Below, one piece after another: positions 33,875-43,312 of a DNA stretch of 64,000 bases. Source of the stretch: Caldifarciminota bacterium (GTDB lineage Bacteria; Hydrothermota; Tepidihabitantia; SM23-42); assembly GCA_020353055.1 (NCBI GenBank), contig CP070686.1, forward strand, positions 1,846,729 to 1,910,728, given 5' to 3'. Position 1 is the first letter of the stretch. Each line of letters starts with the position of its first letter. The notes beneath the pieces were generated by a model, which ran no database searches, was not told where the DNA came from, and was given only the letters and a program-made list of their open reading frames with translations. The position numbers were made by a program, and so were the translations under genes.

Positions 33875-35581
33875 ATGATGGTGAAAACATGTTTCGTTGT
33901 GTTGTTGCTGTGGATCAGCATGCTACCGGCTCGTGAGCCGCTGGTGCTTGCGAGAATTCAATTAAGTAGTCCGGAAGATATAGTGCTTCTCGAAGATATG
34001 CATCTGGACCGCGCGTCGTTGGCGGTAACAGATCACATAGATGTTGTAGTATCGCACGATGAACTATTGGAAATACAGCGCCGGGGATTCAGTACAAGAA
34101 TACTACAACGTGAAGAGGATGTATTGATCCCGACTGAGTACCATACTGTCGTTGAAACCTGGGAAGTGCTCGACTCGCTCCATCAACAGTATCCTGCCAT
34201 TACCGAACTCGATACTTGCGGGTATTCGCAGCGCTTTGGTATGCCAATCCCCCTTTTCACAATTTCAAATAATATTGGCGTGCGTGAGGATGAACCGGCT
34301 GCACTGCTTGATGCCATGCACCATGCTCGCGAGCCGATCGGCAATGAGATATGCATTTACACGATCAAATGGATCCTTGACAATTACCCTGACAGCGCAG
34401 ACGCCCAGAAATGGGTCGACTCGATGGAACTGCAATTCGTGCCTATCGTCAACCCCGAAGGCTGGCAATACATACTCGACAATTCCCTCAACTACCCGTG
34501 GTGGCGGAAGAATTTGCGAGACAATGGAAACAACGGTGGACCAGTAATTCCTGACTCGGATGGCGTTGATCTTAACCGAAACTACGACTGGCGGTGGGAA
34601 GTAGGGGGCAGCTCTGACCCTACAAGCTGGGTTTATCGTGGGCCATCCCCAAATTCCGAAAGCGAAGTTCAAGCACTGGTGGCTCTGGCCAATGAAAGAA
34701 AATACTTGGTTGGTTTGACCTACCATAGTTACGGTTACGACGTTCTCTATCCGGGCCGTTACCAGGGAACTTACACACCAGATGCCACCACGCTTATTGA
34801 TATCGCCCAGAATATGTGTTTTCACATGAACGGATACGTTCCCGGATATCTCGACAGCTACAGTATGAGTGCTGTATGGTTTTACGGACAAACCGGCACA
34901 TATGATCTTCTCATTGAGACCGCGTTAAGTTTCATTCCCCACCCAGATACCATTCCCATCGAGTGCGAAAAGAATTTTGCCGGGATCAGATATTTGTTCA
35001 ATCGCACTTTCTATTCGGGTGTCACGGGTCACGTGCTTGATTCCCTTACGCTGCTACCTCTCGAGGCAACCCTCGAAGTTACTGGACTCTCGGGTGATAC
35101 CATTACCCCGCGCACAAGCGATAGTCTGTTCGGACGTTTCTATCGTTTATTGACCGACGGCAATTACTCGATAAGGTTCTCTAAACCAGGTTATGTGACA
35201 AAGACAATTTCTGACATACCCGTGACATCGGATTCACTGACGAAACTGGAGGTGTTACTGGTGCCGGCAATGGGTACCACAGAAGGAAAAGTGACGAATC
35301 TCGGGGACACTGAGTTCCAGGCCTGGCCGAATCCCTTCACCCACGTGACCGATATCACCTACGGGATTATTGATCATGAACACATCACCCTGAAAATCTA
35401 TGATATTACAGGTCAATTAGTGAGGGATTTATCCGGTCAAGTATCTGCCATCGATCGCCAAATGTCAGTCCAGTGGGATGGCACTGATGAGGCGGGCAGG
35501 AAATTGCCGGCAGGAATATATTTTTGCCGCTTACAGGACAATGCAGGCAGCCACTTCGGCAAACTGCTAATGATGCGATAA
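33875..35581 (+). CDS. Secreted M14 zinc carboxypeptidase with C-terminal sorting-type domain
   Basis: A 568-residue exported enzyme. A signal peptide is followed by an M14 catalytic domain of about 90-400. Zinc ligands are His and Glu in MHHAREPIGNE and His in LTYHSYGYDVLYPG. DGVDLNRNYDWRW is the substrate-binding Asn-Arg, and DLLIETAL holds the catalytic Glu. A carboxypeptidase-regulatory-like beta domain follows (HVLDSLTLLPLEATLEV, about 395-470). The last ~85 residues (WPNPFTHVTDITYGI, KIYDITGQLVRDL, AGIYFCRLQ) are a T9SS type A/FlgD-like domain. It resembles carboxypeptidase T and probably works outside the cell on peptides. Confidence 0.9.
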   Translation: MMVKTCFVVLLLWISMLPAREPLVLARIQLSSPEDIVLLEDMHLDRASLAVTDHIDVVVSHDELLEIQRRGFSTRILQREEDVLIPTEYHTVVETWEVLDSLHQQYPAITELDTCGYSQRFGMPIPLFTISNNIGVREDEPAALLDAMHHAREPIGNEICIYTIKWILDNYPDSADAQKWVDSMELQFVPIVNPEGWQYILDNSLNYPWWRKNLRDNGNNGGPVIPDSDGVDLNRNYDWRWEVGGSSDPTSWVYRGPSPNSESEVQALVALANERKYLVGLTYHSYGYDVLYPGRYQGTYTPDATTLIDIAQNMCFHMNGYVPGYLDSYSMSAVWFYGQTGTYDLLIETALSFIPHPDTIPIECEKNFAGIRYLFNRTFYSGVTGHVLDSLTLLPLEATLEVTGLSGDTITPRTSDSLFGRFYRLLTDGNYSIRFSKPGYVTKTISDIPVTSDSLTKLEVLLVPAMGTTEGKVTNLGDTEFQAWPNPFTHVTDITYGIIDHEHITLKIYDITGQLVRDLSGQVSAIDRQMSVQWDGTDEAGRKLPAGIYFCRLQDNAGSHFGKLLMMR

Positions 35582-35660
35582 TTGCCATTTGCATCAAAAA
35601 TCACGGCGAGCAATTCCTTCTTCTATTTGGAACGAAAGGGAAGTACGATGATCTGATTAC

Positions 35661-37121
35661 CTACCGTAACAAAACAATCTTCGCCGTTTCCGAATATTTA
35701 CCAACCTTGAGTTTTAAAAAATAAACGCCGCCCGGCAGCTGCTTACCATTACTGTCAGTCCCGTACCACTTCATTGATGACGGATAACCGATGTCGGACA
35801 AGTGCCCAAAATCATTCACTATCCTCCCACCTACGTCATAAATCTTGAGTGTCGGGTTCTTAACCAAGCATCCAGTATCGAGGACCAAGTATCTAATGCT
35901 TACGATATCGCTGAACGGATTGGGATGAATTTGTAGTATGCTCATCGATTGTGATTGTAGCAAATGCTCGCCAGTACCAGGCAAGGTCATCCACGGGTCA
36001 TAGTCCACATAGTCACTCACCGTATCACCCATGCCCCCCGGGTTGGTCATCGGATGGTACGGTCCTGAAGCATCTCCCCACCAGTTATTCTCGGCCATAA
36101 TGAGTTCATCTGCGTCATCGTTTACCAAGGCGAGACCAACATTATCGACAATGTTGTTGTATGTGACCAACGGCGAAGAGTTGTACCCAATGTATATCCC
36201 ATCCCCGGTATTGCCTGATACGGTGTTACTGTCAATGATCGGTCTCGACGCCAGATAGCACCAGATACCACCGCCGGCAGAATCTGCAGAATTCCCTGTT
36301 ATTGTATTATCAGTAATCCTCAGCAACGGGTTGATCACATAGTAACAACCGAAGCCACCTCCAAAATTCGCGGTGTTATCGGAGATCATATTTTCCCTGA
36401 CAACGGTCATCGTGAACGGACAATCAATATAGACGCCGCCACCTGCATGCGCCGTGTTCGCTGTAATGGTGTTGTTCATTATCAAAGGCGAAATGTTCGC
36501 TGCATCGCAGAAACAGGCAACGCCGCCTCCCTGATGGGAAATGTTACCACTTATCACATTATTGATGATCACAGCGGATGACCATTCGGTATAAATACCA
36601 CCACCTTGTGGCGGCGGGCCATTTTTTGACCGTTCAGGCGAGGAACGTGTATGAGCATCTCGATATTCATAGCCCGCGCTCAAATGGCTTTTTCGCGATT
36701 GCCACTGCGAAGTATTGTCCGTAATGATATTGCCGGTTATCCTTGGCCTGCCACCGACAGAATATATGCCTCCGCCTTGCCATGCATCACCGTTTCTTAT
36801 CGTGAAGCCTTTGATTAATGTCACTGAATCCTCTGGCATCAAAGACAAGTGGATGACACCACTTTCCTTGCCGCCGTCAATTATTGTTGTATCGGCACCG
36901 AATTCGCTCAGAAGATTTATTCCCTGGACATATGGCCAGATGATGTTCTCGTAGTAGATTCCTGGCCCGGCCAGCACCGTATCATAGGCAAAGCATGAAT
37001 CCAGAGCAACCTGTATCGAATTCAGAGAAGAATCTGGGTGAACGTACAGAATTTCCGCACTGCCAATGGAAAAGAGGCACAACATGCCCAATAGGGTCAT
37101 ACGCAGCATGCATTTCTTCAT
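35661..37121 (-). CDS. Secreted right-handed beta-helix protein with C-terminal sorting-type domain
   Basis: A 486-residue exported protein. A signal peptide precedes IQVALDSCFAYDTVLAGPG, typical of pectate-lyase/NosD-like helices. PbH1 repeats follow from about 80 to 340 with the recurrent pattern GNxIxxNTAxxGGG (for example ITANTAHAGGGVYIDC). The last ~80 residues (IHPNPFSDIVSIRYLV, KIYDVGGRIVNDF, GGVYFLKLKVG) match the T9SS/FlgD-like domain also seen in the convergent M14 gene. No catalytic lyase residues are obvious. Probably a surface or carbohydrate-binding protein. GAGGGAT precedes the ATG. Confidence 0.85.
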   Translation of the reverse strand: MKKCMLRMTLLGMLCLFSIGSAEILYVHPDSSLNSIQVALDSCFAYDTVLAGPGIYYENIIWPYVQGINLLSEFGADTTIIDGGKESGVIHLSLMPEDSVTLIKGFTIRNGDAWQGGGIYSVGGRPRITGNIITDNTSQWQSRKSHLSAGYEYRDAHTRSSPERSKNGPPPQGGGIYTEWSSAVIINNVISGNISHQGGGVACFCDAANISPLIMNNTITANTAHAGGGVYIDCPFTMTVVRENMISDNTANFGGGFGCYYVINPLLRITDNTITGNSADSAGGGIWCYLASRPIIDSNTVSGNTGDGIYIGYNSSPLVTYNNIVDNVGLALVNDDADELIMAENNWWGDASGPYHPMTNPGGMGDTVSDYVDYDPWMTLPGTGEHLLQSQSMSILQIHPNPFSDIVSIRYLVLDTGCLVKNPTLKIYDVGGRIVNDFGHLSDIGYPSSMKWYGTDSNGKQLPGGVYFLKLKVGKYSETAKIVLLR

Positions 37122-37179
37122 ACTTTATCCCTCCTCTGGTATGTTTCATCCGAGCGCACAAACACACCTTCCATGACTA

Positions 37180-37207
37180 ATTATGGCAAATCATTGCAGC
37201 GTGTCAA
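37180..37207 (-). promoter_or_regulatory. Promoter of the beta-helix gene
   Basis: TTGACA (37202-37207), 16-bp spacer, CATAAT (37180-37185). It is back to back with the purC promoter. Confidence 0.65.
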
Positions 37208-37219
37208 GATACCACATGC

Positions 37220-37247
37220 TTGACATTCACTTGTGCATAAATAGAAT
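37220..37247 (+). promoter_or_regulatory. Leaderless-type promoter of purC
   Basis: TTGACA (37220-37225), 16-bp spacer, TAGAAT (37242-37247), then AAGTC and ATG 37253. No Shine-Dalgarno. Almost the same start module as purN. Confidence 0.72.
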
Positions 37248-37252
37248 AAGTC

Positions 37253-38128
37253 ATGGATAATGCAATAGAGTCCATCGACATACCGGGACTCAAAAAACTG
37301 AAATCAGGTAAAGTCCGCGAGGTGTTTGACCTGGGCGACCAATTACTCATATGCGCCACGGACCGCATTTCCGCATTCGACTATATCTTACCGACGCTGA
37401 TTCCGAAAAAAGGCGAAATACTGACCCAATTATCCATATTCTGGTTCGCGGCAACAAATCATATCATTGAGAATCATTTCATTACTGATGATGTGAACGC
37501 CTACCCAGCCGCCGTACAGGATTACAAAGACATACTGCGCGGCCGTTCGATGCTTGTCAAAAAGGCAGAATTGATCGAGATCGAATGCGTGGCACGCGGT
37601 TACATTGCCGGTTCGGCCTGGAATGAGTATGAAAAAACCGGTATTGTCGGCGGTGTGGCCTGCAGCAATTTGAAAAAGGGCGATAAATTTCCCACCCCAC
37701 TTTTCACACCGGCAACTAAATCATTCTCCGGGCACGATATAAATATCAGTTTCGAGGAAATGAAAAAGACCGTACCGGCAAAAGATGCGGAATACATCAA
37801 GAGCAAAACCATCGAACTGTACAACTACGCGCACGATTACGCGCTTGAACGCGGTATCGTCATCGCAGATACCAAGTTCGAATTCGGACGGTTGAACGAT
37901 AAGATGCTGTTAATCGATGAGATTTTCACGCCTGATTCAAGCCGCTTCTGGGATAAGGAATTGTATGATAAAGAACGTTCACTCATCGCATTTGATAAAC
38001 AATTCGTGCGCGATTATCTGCTCAGCACTGATTGGAACAGGAATTCAGAACCGCCTGAGTTGCCGCCTGATATCGTCGAAAAAACGGTCGAGCGGTATAG
38101 AGAAGCGCTGAAAAGACTGGCTCGTTAG
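37253..38128 (+). CDS. purC: Phosphoribosylaminoimidazole-succinocarboxamide synthase
   Basis: A 291-residue SAICAR synthetase of the longer, yeast-like form. It has SGKVREVFDLGDQLLICATD (nucleotide loop), RISAFDYILP, ECVARGYIAGSAWNEY, and DTKFEFGR with LIDEIFTPDSSRFW near the C-terminus. It joins aspartate to CAIR using ATP in purine synthesis. It stands alone under a leaderless-type promoter. Confidence 0.96.
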   Translation: MDNAIESIDIPGLKKLKSGKVREVFDLGDQLLICATDRISAFDYILPTLIPKKGEILTQLSIFWFAATNHIIENHFITDDVNAYPAAVQDYKDILRGRSMLVKKAELIEIECVARGYIAGSAWNEYEKTGIVGGVACSNLKKGDKFPTPLFTPATKSFSGHDINISFEEMKKTVPAKDAEYIKSKTIELYNYAHDYALERGIVIADTKFEFGRLNDKMLLIDEIFTPDSSRFWDKELYDKERSLIAFDKQFVRDYLLSTDWNRNSEPPELPPDIVEKTVERYREALKRLAR

Positions 38129-38152
38129 AAAAACGGCCCCTGAATTCGGTTT

Positions 38153-40276
38153 TCAACGGGAACGAACCGTTGACAACCCCATACCGACCAGAAAATTCAT
38201 AATACCAAAGAACACAAGAGTCTGCACAATTCCCAATATCGGTATGAACAGCATCGCGGTCGCCAAGGCACCGATGCTTGAGCCGATAAGATCGATGCCG
38301 TAAACAAAACCCGCCTTCTGTCTTTCAAGTGCCGCAACACTGAGAGGAAAATGCAAGCCGCCCATCAAACCTCCTGTAAACACTAAGACTGCAGCTATCA
38401 GATTCATGTGCGGCGATCGGAGCAGAACTACAGCAATGATAACAGCAAAATACACTGCCATGATGAATTCTATCTTTAGAAGATTTCCTATCGGATTTCC
38501 TCTTAGCCCGGGAACCTTCAAATAAATGAATGTGCCAACAGCGAGTCCCAGCATATAACAGGCGATGATCGCGCCGATCCAGCCGTAAACATATCCGTAG
38601 AATACCTGAAAGAGCACGATCAGAATGACCTCAGCCGATATCTCGCTCGCGCCCACGGCGAGCACGGAAACATAGACGATGGACCTGCGCCTGTAAAAGA
38701 AGAAAATGAGCAGCAGCGGCAATAGATAAAACACCGGAGGAATGCCAAAAAGACCAGCGAACACTTTTCGCGCGGAACTGGACAGAATGCCGCCCCATAG
38801 GTTCGAGGAGAAGTAATAACACACCGGTTTCATATCGCTGTTGAGGTAACCTTCAGACGCGGCAATACGTTCACGTACATAACCGAGTTTCTCCGCTGAC
38901 AGGTCGTATCGGAAGTAGTATTCATTGACATAGATCAAATCGAGCTCTCTTCTTTTGATCCTGGCGCTCAACGTATCGATTATGCCGTCAGTAGCCAACT
39001 CAACATTGCTGGCGATGAATGCCATTTTTGCTGCCGGCAGCACGACGATACTATTGAAAACCGTATTCAGCGTATTGTGTGCAGTCCTCAGTAATTCGCC
39101 GTAAGCTGGGCTTATGATATCTGGAGGCGCCGTTACGCGCACTGAGAGAAGCCCTCCGGGCGCGAGTATATTGTTTGCCTCCGTGAAGAATTCTTGTGTG
39201 TAGAAACGATTTATCTGTGCGTTCACCGGATCGGGCAGATTCACAATAACAACATCGTATTTTAACCCCGTATTTTTTACGTAGTATCTCCCATCGCCGA
39301 AGACGATTTTGAGTTTGTCTTTGCCGCCCAGGCTTTCACCCAGATATTTCCTGCCCATTTCAAAAAACACGGGGTCAAGTTCGACGTATGTAATATTCTC
39401 GATGCTCGGGTGCTTGAGGATCTGTGCAACACTGTTTCCAATACCTCCTCCTACAAGCAGGACATTCTTCGGTTCAGAGTGAAGTAGAAGTGCGTAGTGG
39501 ACGGACTCTTCACTCGAATATGGATCAGGATATGAAAAATCATAATGACCATTTGTATAGAAATTATGCTGATGACCTGATTTTGTAACCGAGATCACGC
39601 CATACCTTGATTCCTGCAAACCAATCAAATCGACGTTGCCCATCTGCAATTTCCGGAAATACATCTCAATCGGTTCGAGTTTGAAAAACAACATCAGAAG
39701 CAGTAGTGGCAGCCACAGTATTTTCGTCCTTTGTAGAAAATAAAGTATGGATAGTAAGAGAATGATGAGAGCAACGAACATGATACCAAAAGGTGGTAAG
39801 ATGCCTACAAGCAGGAACGAAAGGACAATACCGCCCGCGAATGCCCCCAGCCCTTCGAGCAAATAAACACGGGCCGGTTTGAGAATCTTAGAAGCGGCCG
39901 GGAAAAGCGCGCCAATCACCATACAGACAGGTGCCAGCGTTAGAATCGATATGATTATTATCCTGCCCAGATCAATGACTTCACCGATCGGTAGATTGAA
40001 TGTTCGGGGCGCAATTCTCATAAAGCACAGTGAGAAGAATTGCAGAAAACAAAGGGCGAATAACAATATTGCATAGGACTTGACCGGACTAACACGCAAA
40101 CGAATACTCGAAAAAATGATGCTGCCGAGACCGCCCCAGATCAGCCAGAAGCACAGGAGTATTCCTGACACAAGTTCATTACCGCTGAAAAGCGCAAGCG
40201 CCTCGCGTATGATAAGGGTCTGTGCCACGATCGCTGCAAAGCCCGACACAAACACTAACAGATTGACCCGCCGCAT
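38153..40276 (-). CDS. Membrane protein with fused spermidine-synthase-like domain
   Basis: A 707-residue protein. Residues of about 1-210 hold seven or so helices, a spermidine-synthase-like Rossmann domain lies at about 225-420 (VLLVGGGIGNSVAQILKHP, YVELDPVFF, FGDGRYYVKNTG, YDVVIVNLPDPVNAQ), and about 500-707 again hold helices. This layout is the common bacterial fused type called spermidine synthase or fused MFS/spermidine synthase. Whether it makes polyamines is uncertain; the acidic VNLPDP region is more like that of divergent members. ATG 40276 is 6 nt after a TAAACT -10 hexamer (leaderless-type). Confidence 0.85.
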   Translation of the reverse strand: MRRVNLLVFVSGFAAIVAQTLIIREALALFSGNELVSGILLCFWLIWGGLGSIIFSSIRLRVSPVKSYAILLFALCFLQFFSLCFMRIAPRTFNLPIGEVIDLGRIIIISILTLAPVCMVIGALFPAASKILKPARVYLLEGLGAFAGGIVLSFLLVGILPPFGIMFVALIILLLSILYFLQRTKILWLPLLLLMLFFKLEPIEMYFRKLQMGNVDLIGLQESRYGVISVTKSGHQHNFYTNGHYDFSYPDPYSSEESVHYALLLHSEPKNVLLVGGGIGNSVAQILKHPSIENITYVELDPVFFEMGRKYLGESLGGKDKLKIVFGDGRYYVKNTGLKYDVVIVNLPDPVNAQINRFYTQEFFTEANNILAPGGLLSVRVTAPPDIISPAYGELLRTAHNTLNTVFNSIVVLPAAKMAFIASNVELATDGIIDTLSARIKRRELDLIYVNEYYFRYDLSAEKLGYVRERIAASEGYLNSDMKPVCYYFSSNLWGGILSSSARKVFAGLFGIPPVFYLLPLLLIFFFYRRRSIVYVSVLAVGASEISAEVILIVLFQVFYGYVYGWIGAIIACYMLGLAVGTFIYLKVPGLRGNPIGNLLKIEFIMAVYFAVIIAVVLLRSPHMNLIAAVLVFTGGLMGGLHFPLSVAALERQKAGFVYGIDLIGSSIGALATAMLFIPILGIVQTLVFFGIMNFLVGMGLSTVRSR

Positions 40277-40282
40277 ATACTG

Positions 40283-40310
40283 AGTTTAGGCAAAAAGCCG
40301 GGAAAATCAA
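40283..40310 (-). promoter_or_regulatory. Leaderless-type promoter of the fused spermidine-synthase gene
   Basis: TTGATT (40305-40310), 16-bp spacer, TAAACT (40283-40288), then 6 nt to ATG 40276. Weaker hexamers than the others. Confidence 0.5.
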
Positions 40311-40347
40311 CCGCATGATAGTCCGCTCAGATCTCTGTCGCGTGGAC

Positions 40348-40375
40348 TTGACTTGCTCATATTTATGACTAATAT
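40348..40375 (+). promoter_or_regulatory. Promoter of the yebC-ruvCAB operon
   Basis: TTGACT (40348-40353), 16-bp spacer, TAATAT (40370-40375), with an AAGGAGAAGG site before ATG 40396. No LexA-type operator was recognised. Confidence 0.6.
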
Positions 40376-40395
40376 TAATACAAAAGGAGAAGGTT

Positions 40396-41154
40396 ATGTC
40401 TGGACATTCGAAGTGGTCCAAAATCAAGAGGAAAAAAGGTAGCGCGGATGCAGCACGCGGCAGACTCTTCTCAAAACTGATTAAAGCAATTACCATCGCT
40501 GCAAGACACGGCGGCGGAGACCCTGATTCCAATGCGAGATTACGTACTGCAGTCGACGAGGCCAAATCGAATAACATGCCATGGGATAACATAGAACGTG
40601 CCATCAAGAGAGGAACCGGCGAGATCGATGGTCAGGCACTCGAAGAGGTCACCTACGAAGCTTATGGGCCTGGTGGTGTAGCGATCCTTATCGAAATCGT
40701 GACCGATAATCGTAACCGCGCGACATCCGAGATCCGTCACGTGCTCTCGAGATTGAACGGCTCGCTCGGAACAAGCGGGTCGGTCGCATGGCAGTTTAAT
40801 GCCCAAGGTATCATATCGGTAGATGCAAAGAAATACGATGAAGATACGATAATTGCCTATGCCCTGGAGGGTGGCGCGACCGATGTCAAAACCGAAGACG
40901 AAACCTACCAGATAATCACGGCTCCTGACGCTTTTTCGAAGGTAAAGGAAGTCCTGCAGAACAACAAGATCGAAATGCTGAGCGGCGAAGTGACCAAGAT
41001 TCCACAGAACACCATTCCCCTGACTGACAAGGAAGCCGAAAAAATGCTGAAACTCTACGAAGCCCTGGATACTCTGGACGACGTGCAGCATGTCTACGCA
41101 AATTTTGACATCTCCGAAGAAGTAATGGAAAAAATCTCCTCGGAAGCAGGTTGA
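40396..41154 (+). CDS. yebC: YebC/PmpR family protein (TACO1-like)
   Basis: A 252-residue protein. The N-terminus SGHSKWSKIKRKKGSADAAR and PDSNARLRTAVDEAKSNNMP are the family signature, and YEAYGPGGVAILIE follows. Members act as transcription regulators and/or as translation factors that relieve stalling. Its position before ruvC is the classic arrangement. The ATG has a strong ribosome site and the stop overlaps the ruvC start. Confidence 0.95.
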   Translation: MSGHSKWSKIKRKKGSADAARGRLFSKLIKAITIAARHGGGDPDSNARLRTAVDEAKSNNMPWDNIERAIKRGTGEIDGQALEEVTYEAYGPGGVAILIEIVTDNRNRATSEIRHVLSRLNGSLGTSGSVAWQFNAQGIISVDAKKYDEDTIIAYALEGGATDVKTEDETYQIITAPDAFSKVKEVLQNNKIEMLSGEVTKIPQNTIPLTDKEAEKMLKLYEALDTLDDVQHVYANFDISEEVMEKISSEAG

Positions 41155-41633
41155 AGCTTATCGGTATCGACCCGGGGATCAGTGCTACCGGCTACAGTAT
41201 AATCGACGATAAGAATTGTATCACGAGTGGTACGATTCGTCCGAAACAATCCAACACATATAAAAAAATTCATGAAATTTGTACTCAAATAGAGAACATC
41301 GTCAAGGAACACAAACCCGATTACGTAGCGCTCGAAAAGGTTTTTCATCATAAGAACGTGCAAAGTTTAATTCGCTCATCTGAACTAAGAGGTGCGATCA
41401 TAATCACCATCCTGTCTTGTGGTAGAGAGATCGTGGAATACACGCCTGCGCAGATAAAGCTGACGACAACCGGCAACGGACGGGCGTCAAAAACCCAGGT
41501 AAGGTTCTTCATTGAAAAGGCGATCATGAAAGACCAGAGACACCTTTCGAGCCACGCGATCGATGCTGTTGCCATTGCCTATACAGCAACACGCAAGATA
41601 GGCATTGGTTTACGTAAACGCATTCAGAAGTAA
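41151..41633 (+). CDS. ruvC: Crossover junction endodeoxyribonuclease RuvC
   Basis: A 160-residue resolvase. It has the catalytic Asp in IGIDPGISATGYSII, Glu in VALEKVFHHKN, and the C-terminal acidic pair region in HAIDAVAIAYT. It cuts Holliday junctions moved by RuvAB. The start is TTG at 41151, overlapping the yebC stop (TTGA), which signals translational coupling. Confidence 0.95.
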   Translation: MKLIGIDPGISATGYSIIDDKNCITSGTIRPKQSNTYKKIHEICTQIENIVKEHKPDYVALEKVFHHKNVQSLIRSSELRGAIIITILSCGREIVEYTPAQIKLTTTGNGRASKTQVRFFIEKAIMKDQRHLSSHAIDAVAIAYTATRKIGIGLRKRIQK

Positions 41634-41639
41634 TATTCT

Positions 41640-42182
41640 ATGATCGGCAGCCTAAAAGGTAGGGTCATCGAGAAGAATCCGCCGTATTTCATGGTGGACG
41701 TGGCTGGCGTAGGTTTCATTGTCCAAGGTCCGCTGTCTATTTTTGACAAGATAATAGAGAATGAAGAGATCAGCATTTACACCAAATGCCTTTTTAAAGA
41801 GGAAGAAGCATTTATCTACGGGTTTCTATCCAAAGACCAACTGGACATTTTCAACACCCTCATATCCGTGCCAGGGCTGGGTCCCAAATCAGCATTGAAC
41901 CTGCTTTCTAAATTCACGCCGGAAGAGATCACCAAGGCAATCGAGACCGAATCTCTCGAAATGCTGTCATCGGTTCCGAAAATAGGCAAGAAATTGGCGA
42001 GCAAGATAATCCTGGAACTGAAGGGCAAGATCACCCTGACCGCAAAACCAACTTCGTTTGACCAGGCAATAAATGCGCTGTGTTCCCTAGGGCTTACGCG
42101 CATGGAAGCCATACGGCGCCTGAAAGACCTGCCCAACGACTTGAGCCTCGAGGAACTGGTAAAGCGTGCATTGAGGACATAA
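41640..42182 (+). CDS. ruvA: Holliday junction DNA helicase subunit RuvA
   Basis: A 180-residue protein with an N-terminal OB-fold (MIGSLKGRVIEKNPPYFMVDVAG in pieces), the helix-hairpin-helix pair VPGLGPKSALNLLSKF and VPKIGKKLASKIILELKGK, and a short C-terminal RuvB-binding domain (ALCSLGLTRMEA). It binds four-way junctions as a tetramer. It lies 6 nt after ruvC and one base before ruvB. Confidence 0.95.
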   Translation: MIGSLKGRVIEKNPPYFMVDVAGVGFIVQGPLSIFDKIIENEEISIYTKCLFKEEEAFIYGFLSKDQLDIFNTLISVPGLGPKSALNLLSKFTPEEITKAIETESLEMLSSVPKIGKKLASKIILELKGKITLTAKPTSFDQAINALCSLGLTRMEAIRRLKDLPNDLSLEELVKRALRT

Positions 42183-42183
42183 C

Positions 42184-43194
42184 ATGCCTAAAATGACCAC
42201 CAACCAATTATTAGAAGGCGAAGAAGTTTATGAGATTGCGTTAAGGCCCAAGCGCATCAGCGAGTTCGTCGGGCAGAAATCCATCATTGAAAATCTTAAG
42301 GTATTTGTCCAAGCGGCACAGAAACGCCGCGAGCCGCTTGAGCATATCCTTCTCTTCGGGCCGCCCGGGCTGGGGAAAACGACGCTGGCCCATATCATCG
42401 CGCGCGAAATGGATGCAAACATCTATCCGACCTCGGGACCGATACTGGAACGGCCATTCGACCTTGCCGGTATTTTAAGTAACCTCAACGACACAGATGT
42501 CCTTTTTATCGACGAAGTTCACCGCATAAACAAGGCTGTCGAGGAATACCTCTATCCTGCGCTGGAGAGCTTCTGCCTCGATGTAATGCAGGACAAAGGA
42601 ATCGGGGCTCAGGTATTACGATTAAAGCTCAACCGCTTCACTCTCATCGGCGCAACGACGCGCTCGGGTCTCCTGACCTCACCCCTTCGGTCGCGCTTCG
42701 GTATTACATTCCGGCTTGATTATTACCCGGCAGAGGATTTGCGGCATATTGTGCTCCGCTCGGCACAATTGCTCGCGGTCAAAATAAAAGACAATGCCGC
42801 CATGGAAATCGCGAGCCGTTCACGAGGCACGCCGCGTATCGCAAACCGTCTTCTGCGAAGGGTCAGGGACTTTGCTCAGGTGGAAGGCAAGGAAGAGATC
42901 GACATCCAGATCTGCGAGTACGCCCTGGAAAAGCTCGAGGTCGACAAGCGTGGTCTCGATGAGATGGATAAGAAGATAATCACGACGATCATAGAAAAAT
43001 TCCAGGGTGGACCGGTCGGCATTAATAGCCTTTCGGTAGCAGTAGGCGAGGATGCCCAGACGATCGAAGAAGTCTTTGAGCCATTTCTCATCATGGAGGG
43101 CTTCGTGAAGAGAACTTCAAGAGGACGCGAGGCAACACCTCTCGCTTACGAACATTTCAATATAAAACCCAACCAAGGACCGCTTTTTAAATAA
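42184..43194 (+). CDS. ruvB: Holliday junction branch migration ATPase RuvB
   Basis: A 336-residue AAA+ motor. It has Walker A GPPGLGKTTLAH near residue 62, Walker B LFIDEVHRI, sensor ATTRSGLLTSPLRSRFG, arginine finger region RGTPRIANRLLRRVRDFAQV, and a C-terminal winged helix (GREATPLAYEHF). It drives branch migration with RuvA. Last gene of yebC-ruvC-ruvA-ruvB. Confidence 0.97.
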   Translation: MPKMTTNQLLEGEEVYEIALRPKRISEFVGQKSIIENLKVFVQAAQKRREPLEHILLFGPPGLGKTTLAHIIAREMDANIYPTSGPILERPFDLAGILSNLNDTDVLFIDEVHRINKAVEEYLYPALESFCLDVMQDKGIGAQVLRLKLNRFTLIGATTRSGLLTSPLRSRFGITFRLDYYPAEDLRHIVLRSAQLLAVKIKDNAAMEIASRSRGTPRIANRLLRRVRDFAQVEGKEEIDIQICEYALEKLEVDKRGLDEMDKKIITTIIEKFQGGPVGINSLSVAVGEDAQTIEEVFEPFLIMEGFVKRTSRGREATPLAYEHFNIKPNQGPLFK

Positions 43195-43278
43195 CCGGTT
43201 GGCCTGGAGGTTTCGTCCCCCGGCTTTGCAGACATGTCCCGCTTCGTAACCCATCAACGACAAATACGTCATTCCCGC

Positions 43279-43307
43279 TTGACTGAAATGCAAAATCCGA
43301 ATATAAT
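43279..43307 (+). promoter_or_regulatory. Leaderless-type promoter of the 43.3-kb barrel gene
   Basis: TTGACT (43279-43284), 17-bp spacer, TATAAT (43302-43307), then 5 nt to ATG 43313. No Shine-Dalgarno. Confidence 0.72.
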
Positions 43308-43312
43308 CGACC

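Noticed and set aside
34265-34891. 208-residue minus-strand frame
   Set aside because: Antisense to the M14 zinc-site region; no start signals.
37200-37260. Purine riboswitch before purC
   Set aside because: There is no room: the -10 hexamer is 5 nt from the start codon, so no leader RNA exists.
40540-41091. 183-residue minus-strand frame
   Set aside because: Antisense to yebC, which has full family motifs on the plus strand.
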